A stretch of DNA of 64,000 nt. It comes from Schoenobius gigantellus. Lineage: Eukaryota; Arthropoda; Insecta; Lepidoptera; Crambidae. A program made the translations under genes and the position numbers. The notes below the pieces were generated by a model. That model was not told the origin of the DNA. It ran no database searches and saw only the letters and a list, made by a program, of their open reading frames with translations. The DNA is taken from the NCBI GenBank assembly GCA_963935595.1, contig OZ012550.1, forward strand, positions 12,957,001 to 13,021,000, written 5' to 3'. How positions within the stretch are numbered: the stretch's first letter is position 1; every line of letters starts with the position of its first letter. Positions 43,101 through 52,100 of the stretch are shown here, in pieces.

Positions 43101-46100
43101 TCTGCATGCTTGCTACGGACTCTACCCAAAAGGCTTGGGTAATACTAGTTTTACCCGGGTAAACCTAAGTTTACTGTATCTTTTGGCATTACCCGTATTA
43201 TATACAAGGTTACTTTTGAAACAGGAGCCAAATTTTGTGTACTTGTTCAGACAAGCAAAATGAACAACTTTTACTATGGGAGCAATCTTAGAATCGCCAA
43301 AAAAACCACCTGTTCCATACAAATGTTCAACATCCATTGACTGAACCTAAATGTATGGAACAGCTGATTTTTTTATTGCACAAGAAACATACATCAACAG
43401 GACATAACCATATAAGAGTCACAGTAAAAAATAATCAATCAATCACTCAATTCTCTGGTCGAACTAGGTCGAAATCCACAAACACCCTAAGCGAGTGCAG
43501 CGACCCCATCCCGGAGTACTCGGCGTCTGAGGAGTTGGCCAACGAGAGGGCGTGGGTCTCCGTGCCTCGAGGCGCCGGCCACGCCGTCTGCGATATGAAG
43601 GTACTTCATCTTTTTAACCCCCGACGCAAAAAGAGGCGTGTTATAAGTTTGACGTGTCTGTCTGTCTGTAGTATCATAGCTTCCGAGCGGATGAAGCGAT
43701 TTCAATTTAGTTTTTTTTTTGTATTAAAGGTGACTTATGTGCGAGTGTTCTTAGACATGTTTGATGAAAATCGGTTGAGCCATTTATAAGTTGTGGGGGT
43801 GAAAGTGGGGAAGAATAACCGAATGTCTGCAAATATACTAGAGTGGGGTCTCAAATGTAAGCGCATCACGTGCACATTATAAAATTATATGTTAGGCCGT
43901 TTAAAAAGTATAAAATAAAAATTAAATTAGAAATTTTAAAAACCCCCGAAAAAAACCTCCAAAAAGTAAAAAATAAAATGTGTTGGTTGGCCCTTTAGTC
44001 GTCACGTCGGGGGACCGCAATTAATATATCTAGTATCGCTCTACGTATTCGGTCAGTAAGTAATTAAATAAATAAATGTAAATTTTTAATTTAATTTTTT
44101 CGTTGTGGATATTCTCCCGTGACTTGACCCACTTTGTTCGGTACCGCGGAGAAAATACAAAGCGGTAGTGGTCTATGCGATGTAGACTACATGCGATTAC
44201 TATGCAATTTTTTTGATGAGACTCGATTGGTGTTGAGTCTTGAGTCCCATCTTTTTATACACGGTTACCTTTTTATCACCCCGGATAATTTAAGGGACGC
44301 TTCAAGAAAGGGTAGTAGAATTATTTAAAAATTAATAAAAAAATTAACTTACCTATTTAATATTTATATTAATTTTCTAAAATAGAAAAAAAATTATTAT
44401 TTTTTATTTATTTTATTTTTTATTACGTATGTTTAAATTGTTCTACTACCGTGTCCGAATTCAAATTTATTTTGAATTTAGGCTCGTATATTTCTTTTTT
44501 GAATGCAGTGATTCACTACCTAGTTTTCGCGCAGTTTGTTATTTCCTTGTCATTGTTCTGTTTACAAAATGGAAAACTTTAAGTAGGTATCTATCGCGTT
44601 ATTTACGAATATAAGTTCCGTTTCACTTTTAACATACAGTGTGTCAGGTCACCGATGTCCGACCCATTAAGGCGAAGCAATATGACCAATTTTATCGACA
44701 AATCCACCATAATAAGGCATTTTGCCTCACTGTTTTGAAATGGCGGCCATTTTATTTATTTTACTGAGTACGGTTGGGTTCATTTATTTTGCCATATCTA
44801 CCGATGTTAGAGGTCCTACAGGCATAATCGTTCGATAGCTACAAAAGTTGGCAACAAGTTCACACTAAAAAGTAAAAAGTTTCACACTAAAATACTTGTA
44901 ACTTAAAAAGTGTGAAAAAAATTGTTGTGACTATTTGAATATGACCCTTTTACTTTAAATATACTGACAAGTAGTAGGAAAATAAAAAATAATATATTAT
45001 AATAATAATGGCTTTAATCCAGAAATTCTCAAATTTTATTTTATCGACTAATGTAGCTATACCGAATTGAATAATGTAGTTAATTTAATTTGTGCCCAAT
45101 TATGGATAACTTCGGTTCTGACAGGGTCATATTCAAATAGTCACAACTCCTAAACTATTTGACAGAGCTTAGGTCTTGACATCAGTTTTTAGGTAATACG
45201 TTAGTGCATCTAAAAAGTAAAAAAAAGGTATGTTATCAGGCTAGTTTTTTGGAAAACAATTTAAAAGTAAAAAAAACAACCAAAAAATTTTAATTTACAG
45301 TCACTCGATTGAATTTGATATGTAAGGACCTAATATTGATAGGGATACCTACCAAAATGTACCCAAAAGAAACATTGCTTCATTTAATCGCGTTATTAAT
45401 TTACACTGTGCATGCACAGTCTAAAAACAAATTTAAGGTATATATTTTACACTTAATCATTAGTACGTCACATTGGCTTAACCGAGATTTCACAGTAGTC
45501 TACTAACGCTGAAATAAGGTGTTTCGTTTTGACGTGTGCCATCGTGTAAGGTGATCGAGCCATACAAGCGAGTGCTGTCACACGGCGGGTACGAGCCGCG
45601 TGGCGCGGCCGTCATCGTGTTCAGCGCCTGTCACCTGCCCGACTGCGCCAGGACAGACTACCGCTACGTCATGGACAACCTGTTTCTGTGAGTAGCACGC
45701 TATGTACGACCTGCCCCCGTAGCACGTCCACCAAAACACGATATGATAAAGCGATTTATCGCGGCGAACTGTCAAAATACGACGAAACCCTATTGTATTT
45801 TGACAGTTCACCGCGATAAACCGCTCTATCATATCGTGTTTTGGTGGACGTGCTAGGGGGGCTGGTGGGTTATTGTCTAAGAAAAAATCTATCACGATCG
45901 CTTATAATTTGACAGCTATTGCGCCGTGAACATAAGACTCTGTACCGACTTCCTTTTATAAAGGAGTAATGGATGGGCTGCGACTGTCAAATTGTAAGCG
46001 ATCGCGATAGATTTTTTCTTAGGCAATAACCCCCCTGTACCCCTAGCACGAACTAGAGTTGTGAGAGTTGTGTAACTCAAGAGTGATTGATTCAAATGAT

Positions 46101-49100
46101 GATATATATCTGACGCAAGGAGTGATTATATCAGTATATCACTTCAGTTTTTTAAATATATCAGTAGCTCAGTATCTCTTTCACTCGCCTGAGATGTCCG
46201 AGAGCATTGAAACTGCATTGAATCAGTAACTCTTCTCTTTCACTCGGCAGGATTTTATTAGGTGACAGATTTTTCATATTCACAACAGTATTAAGAAAAT
46301 TATTCGAAGCATATATGAATACAAATTAATTATAAATCTCTTTTTTCTGGTTACGCGCGGTTACTTGGACGCGTTTAGTGTTTTTTACTGGTGACAGTTT
46401 GAGGCGGCGGCGCGTGAATGACTCACGATATCTACTTAACATGCGCCACTTAAGGGCCCATGGCGCGAAAAATAGCAAAAAGGCCGTTGGCGTTTTTGAT
46501 ATTTTACGTTAACGTTCCAGTTAACTGACCGGGAAAAAATAAATTTAAATTCTTAAATTATGTGTTTACACAATCACCGTCACCATTTTTCAAATTTACA
46601 TACCATTTCGTTAAAAAATAGCTTCCATTTTACTTAAAATTTAGATTACACCCACATACCGTTCGTGATTTTTAGCTTCATTAATTAACCCTATTATATT
46701 TTAGTTTAACAAATATATAGAACAAAGGTGAGCATAACACTGACACCGTGGTATTTTTTTAAATTATCGTACATTGATTTTTATATGAATTTTTTAACAT
46801 ACATTTATCGATTTTCTTACAAATACTTGGCTCGGGCGCGTCGAAATTCAGTGTGCAATCAAGACTCGAAGTGAGAGCACGTCGCTTTGAGCTAGCTCCC
46901 GGTTACGTAATTATTTGTGTATGTATACGACGCGAAGTCCTACGGAGTAATCGGAGAAGTTGATAACTAACAATACGAAAAACCTTCAACCTTTTTACAA
47001 GCTTTTATTTATCTTTTGCATGTTCGGGTCTAATCTTGCGAGTTAAATTTGACTCACTTCCCGGTTTCCGATTAAGCTGAAATTTTGCATGCATATATAT
47101 AAATATATTATGATGGCGACATGGAGCTGATCTGATGTTGAGCTGGAAGGTAGCCATAGGAACTCCGCAATAAAACGACATAGTCCCATCGAGTTTAGGC
47201 TCGTTTGATTCGTATTGACGAGTACTTTGATCCTATATGGTAACCAGGGTCTGATGCTGGAACTGGAAGGTGGCCATAGGAACTTCGCAATCAAACAATT
47301 CAACCCCATCGAGTTTGGGCTCGTTTGTTTGTATTGACGAGTACTTCGGTCCTATATGGTAACCAGGGTCTGATGCTGGAACTGGAAGGTAGCCATAGGA
47401 ACTCCGCAATAAAACGACACAACCCCATCAAGTTTGGGTTTGTTTGATTCGTATTGACGAGTACTTTGGTCCTACATGGTAACCAGGGTCTGATGCTGGA
47501 GCTGGAAGGTATCCATAAGAACTCCGCAATAAATCGACACAATCCCATCGAGTTTGGGCTCGTTCGATTCGTATTGACGAGTACTTTGGTCCTATGTGGT
47601 AACCAGGGTCTGATACTGGAACTGGAAGCTGGCCATAGGAACTCCGCAATAAAACGACACAACCCCATCAAGTTTTGGTTTGATTCGTATTGACGAGTAC
47701 TTTGGTCCTACATGGTAACCAGGGTCTGATGCTGGAGCTGGAAGGTAGCCATAGGAACTCCGCAATAAAACGACACAACCCCATCAAGTTTTGGTTTGAT
47801 TCGTATTGACGAGTACTTTGGTCCTACATGGTAACCAGGGTCTGATGCTGGAACTGGAAGGTGGGCATAGGAACTCTGCAATAAAACGACACAACCCCAT
47901 CAAGTTTGGGCTCGTTTGATTCGTATTGACGAGTACTTTGGACCTATGTGGTAACCAGGGTCTGATGCTGGAGCTGAAAGGTAGCCAAAGGAACTCCGCA
48001 ATCAAACAACGCAACCCCATTGAGTTTGGGCTCGTTTGAATTGTATTGACGAGCTCTATGGTCCTATATGGTAACCAGGGTCTGATCCTGGAACTGGAAG
48101 GTGGCCATAGGAACTCCGCAATCAAACAACGCAACCCCATCGAGTTTGGACTCGTTTGAATTGTATTGACGAGCACTTTGGTCCTATATGGTAACCAGGG
48201 TCTGATGCTGGAACTGGAAGGTGGCCATAGGAACTCTGCAATAAAACGACACAACCCCATCAAGTTTGGGCTCGTTTGATTCGTATTGACGAGTACTTTG
48301 GTCCTACATGGTAACCAGGGTCTGATGCTGGAGCTTGAAGATAACCAAAGGAACTCCGCAATACAACGACACAATCCCATCGAGTTTGGGCTCGTTTGAT
48401 TCGTATTGACGAGTACTTTGGTCCTATGTGGTAACCAGGGTCTGATGCTGGAGCTGAAAGGTAGCCAAAGGAACTCCGCAATCAAACAACGCAACCCAAT
48501 TGAGTTTGGGCTCGTTTGAATTGTATTGACGAGCACTTTGGTCCTATATGGTAACCAGGGTCTGATCCTGGAACTGGAAGGTGGCCATAGGAACTCCGCA
48601 ATCAAACAACGCAACCCGATCGAGTTTGGGCTCGTTTGAATTGTATTGATGAGCACTTTGGTCCTATATGGTAACCAGGGTCTGATGCTGGAACTGGAAG
48701 GTGGCCATAGGAACTCTGCAATAAAACGACACAACCCCATCAAGTTTGGGCTCGTTTGATTCGTATTGACGAGTACTTTGGACCTATGTGGAAACCAGGG
48801 TCTGATGTTGGAGCTGGAAGGTAGCCATAGGAACTCCGCAATAAAATGACACAACCCCATCAAGTTTGGGCTCGTTTGATTCGTATTGACGAGTACTTTG
48901 CTCCTATGTGGTAACCAGGGTCTGATGCTGGAGTTGGAAGGTGGCCAAAGGAACTCCGAAATAAAACGACGCAACCCCATCGAGTTTGGGCTTGTTTGAT
49001 TCGTATTGACGAGTACTTTGGTCCTATATGATTTTTCTTGATGAGTACTTTGAGCCTAGCCTAGATAATATCCATACGCAACCCCATCAATTCCTTTTGT

Positions 49101-52100
49101 GCGACCTTCCCCAATTTAGGTGTCAAATGAAATAGCTTGAATTGTAGAATGAATTGTAGAATATAGTATATTCTGAAAGACAATCTAATACAAGATGGCC
49201 GCCGTCACAAATTGACAGATTATTTTTATGTACAATCCCCACAATATTGGTCTGTATATGGGGTATCAAATGAAAGTTCGTAATACAGTACACCATGAAA
49301 AAAACTAAAGATGGCCGCTATCACAAAAGATTTTTAAAAACAAGCTTTTATTTTAATGTCCTAAAAAAAGAAAATAAACTTTAATTTATTTTTTTATTAC
49401 AATCTAGCGAATGGCTTCAATGCACTAAAAAGTGCGTTGAGCACAAGAAAATATTCATTTCATATTTGTTTATTACTAAATTATTATATGTATCGAATAA
49501 TTGGCGATGTAGAGGCAACTAACACCCTCGAGCCTCTACAACTTCGATGTGACATCGCCTGTCTTAGCGCCTTTTACCGAATGTTCCACGGGGAATGCTC
49601 TGAGGAGCTCTTTAACCTTATCCCTCCCTCTCCATTCCTTAACAGAAACACGCGTAAGGGTCTACGGAGTCATCCTTACACTGTATCCTCCTTTTCACAC
49701 CGTACCAAGAAATTCCAAGATTCATCTTCTTTTTTTTTATTGCTACTAAGTTGGCAAAAAAGCAAACTGCCCACCTAATGGTAAATGGTAACAGTTACCT
49801 ATAATACATGTGTCTCGTGTGACATTCGCAGTAAAACTGCAACCCCCACAAGGGCCACAGTGTACGTTGCCAACTTGTGACTTAAGATGTAAAGTCACGG
49901 TACCCAGTAATTTCAGTACCATATCTTACCCTTCAAACCAGAACACAGCAATGCAAGCACTGCTGCTTTGCGGCAGAAATAGGTAAGACGGAGGTACCCA
50001 AGCACATGACCTTGGTGCAGTCTCCCTCCGGTAAGTCTTCTGTCGTTCATCCCACACTTGGAATTCTCTACCTGCGCACGTGTTTCCTCCATCCTACAAC
50101 ATGGGTTCCTTCAAAAGAGGTGTAAAAAACTATGTATGTATGTATCTACTTGGTAAGCCTTAAATAAATAAATATTGGTAATTCTAAGAAAAAAATATTT
50201 GTTTTTTATAAAATGGGTAAATCTTGCGACAAGCTTTTATAGTTTATTAAAAACTAGCTGTGCCGGCAAACTACGTTTCGCCATAATATAAAAAATAGTT
50301 TACGACCTATTCTCAGATCTACCGAATGTGCACAAAAAATTTAATAAAGATCAGTCAAACCGTTTCGGAGGAGTTCGGTAGCAAACACTGTGACACGAGA
50401 ATTTTATATATAAGACTAGCTGAACTGCACGTAGTGCCGGCGAACTACGTTTTGCCATAATAATTGTATAAAAAATAGTTTACGACCTATTCTCAGACCC
50501 ACTGAATATACACAAAAAAATTCATAACGATCGGTCAAGCCGTTTCGGAGGAGTTCGGTAACAAACACTGTGACACGAGAATTTTATATATTAGATGTAT
50601 CATGTAATAAATTAAAATTTATTTTCGTCTTATTAGGGCTTTAAAATAAAATCCTAGTGTGGGGCGACTTTTTTTTCAAATCTTTTTACTATTATTTTAT
50701 ATTTCATCATTTTGTAACCGCATGGCCGCCATTACGAAACTCGACCAAAGTACTCGTCATTACGAAACAAACGAGCCCAAAACTCGATGGGCTTGTGTCG
50801 TTTTATTGCGGAGTTCCTATGACCACCTTCCAGTTCCAGCATCACACCCTGGTTACCATATAAGATCAAAGTACTCGTCAATACGAATCAAACGGCCCAA
50901 ACTCGATGGGGTTGTGTCGTTTTATTGCGGAGTTCCTATGGCCACCTTCCAGCTCCAGCATCAGACCCTGGTTACCATATAGGACCAAAGTCCTCGTCAT
51001 TACGAATCAAACGAGCCCAAACTCGATAGGGTTATATCGTTTTATTGCGGAGGTCCTATGGCCACCTTCCAGCTCCAGAATCAGACCTGGTTACCATATA
51101 GGACCAAAGTACTCGTCATTACGAATCAAACGAGCCCAAACTCGATAGGGTTTTGTCGTTTTATTGCGGAGTTCCTATGGCCACCTTCCAGCTCCAGCAT
51201 CAGACCCTGGTTACCATATAGAACCAAAGTCCTCGTCATTACGAATCAAACGAGCCCAAACTCGATAGGGTTATGTTGTTTTATCGCGAGGTCCTATGGC
51301 CACATTCCAGCTCCAGCATCAGACCCTGGTTACCATATAGAACCAAAGTCCTCGTCGTTACGAATCAAACGAGCCCAAACTCGATAGGGTTATGTCGTTT
51401 TATTGCGGAGGTCCTATGGCCACCTCCCAGCTCCAGCATCAGACCCTGGTTACCATATAGGACCAAAGTACTCGTCATTACGAATCAAACGAGCCCAAAC
51501 TCGATAGGGTTATGTCGTTTTATTGCGGAGGTCCTATGGCCACCTCCCAGCTCCAGCATCAGACCCTGGTTAACAAATAGGACCAAAGTACTCGTCAATA
51601 TGAATCAAACGAGCCCAAACTCGATGGGGTTGCGTCGTTTTATTACGGAGTTACTATGGCCACCGTCCAGTTCCTTCATCAGATCAGCTCCATGTTATCA
51701 TAACATTGCATTGTCACGATATACATATTATTATGTGCAAAATTTCAGCCCAATCGAAAACCGAGAAGTGGTCAAATCTACATACATACATACAGTGCAA
51801 GCTAAATAAAAGCTTGTAAAAATAAAAGTTAATCAAACACATCCCTGTATTTACTATAGTATAACACATTTTATAATAAACACCTATTAAATTCAAAATT
51901 AACATCTACGATATTTTGCTAGGCGGCCGTACCGATTGCGCGACCGAGTGCGCTTGTGTGCGTGAGCGACGCACACAAACAGAGACTAGAGAAATTTACC
52001 TAAACTAGCTCGGGCTCGCGCGGATGGTGGGCCCTTAAGCCACTATCACCTCTGAGTGATACTGATATGCTAGTATTCTCGTTCTTTAAATACATAGACA

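Larger units (their letters stand above)
46992..51822. mobile_element. Foldback-like element with arms of 120-bp tandem repeats
   Basis: Outer ends are inverted (TTTTTACAAGCTTTTATTTA at 46992 and its complement at 51822). Inside each end the subterminal region (TCACTTCCCGGTTTCCGATT with GAAATTTTGCATGCA, then ATGGAGCTGATCTGATG) is also inverted. Then come oppositely oriented tandem arrays, about 16 units on the left and 8 on the right. The middle (49040-50735) contains LINE fragments and CTAG-type repeats. Long inverted repeats built of subrepeats are the hallmark of foldback elements (Drosophila FB, Galileo). No transposase seen; lies in BCH-gene intron 6. Confidence 0.65.

Noticed and set aside
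47784..48980. 398-codon open frame with a 40-residue repeat (minus strand)
   Set aside because: It is the 120-bp tandem repeat read in frame; period is a multiple of three and other frames and units are equally open or broken. No protein family resemblance.
47127..51685. CRISPR-like array
   Set aside because: Repeats are 120 bp without unique spacers, in an insect genome; it is a tandem repeat.
51273..51809. 178-codon open frame (plus strand)
   Set aside because: Same 120-bp repeat in the right arm, open by period alone.
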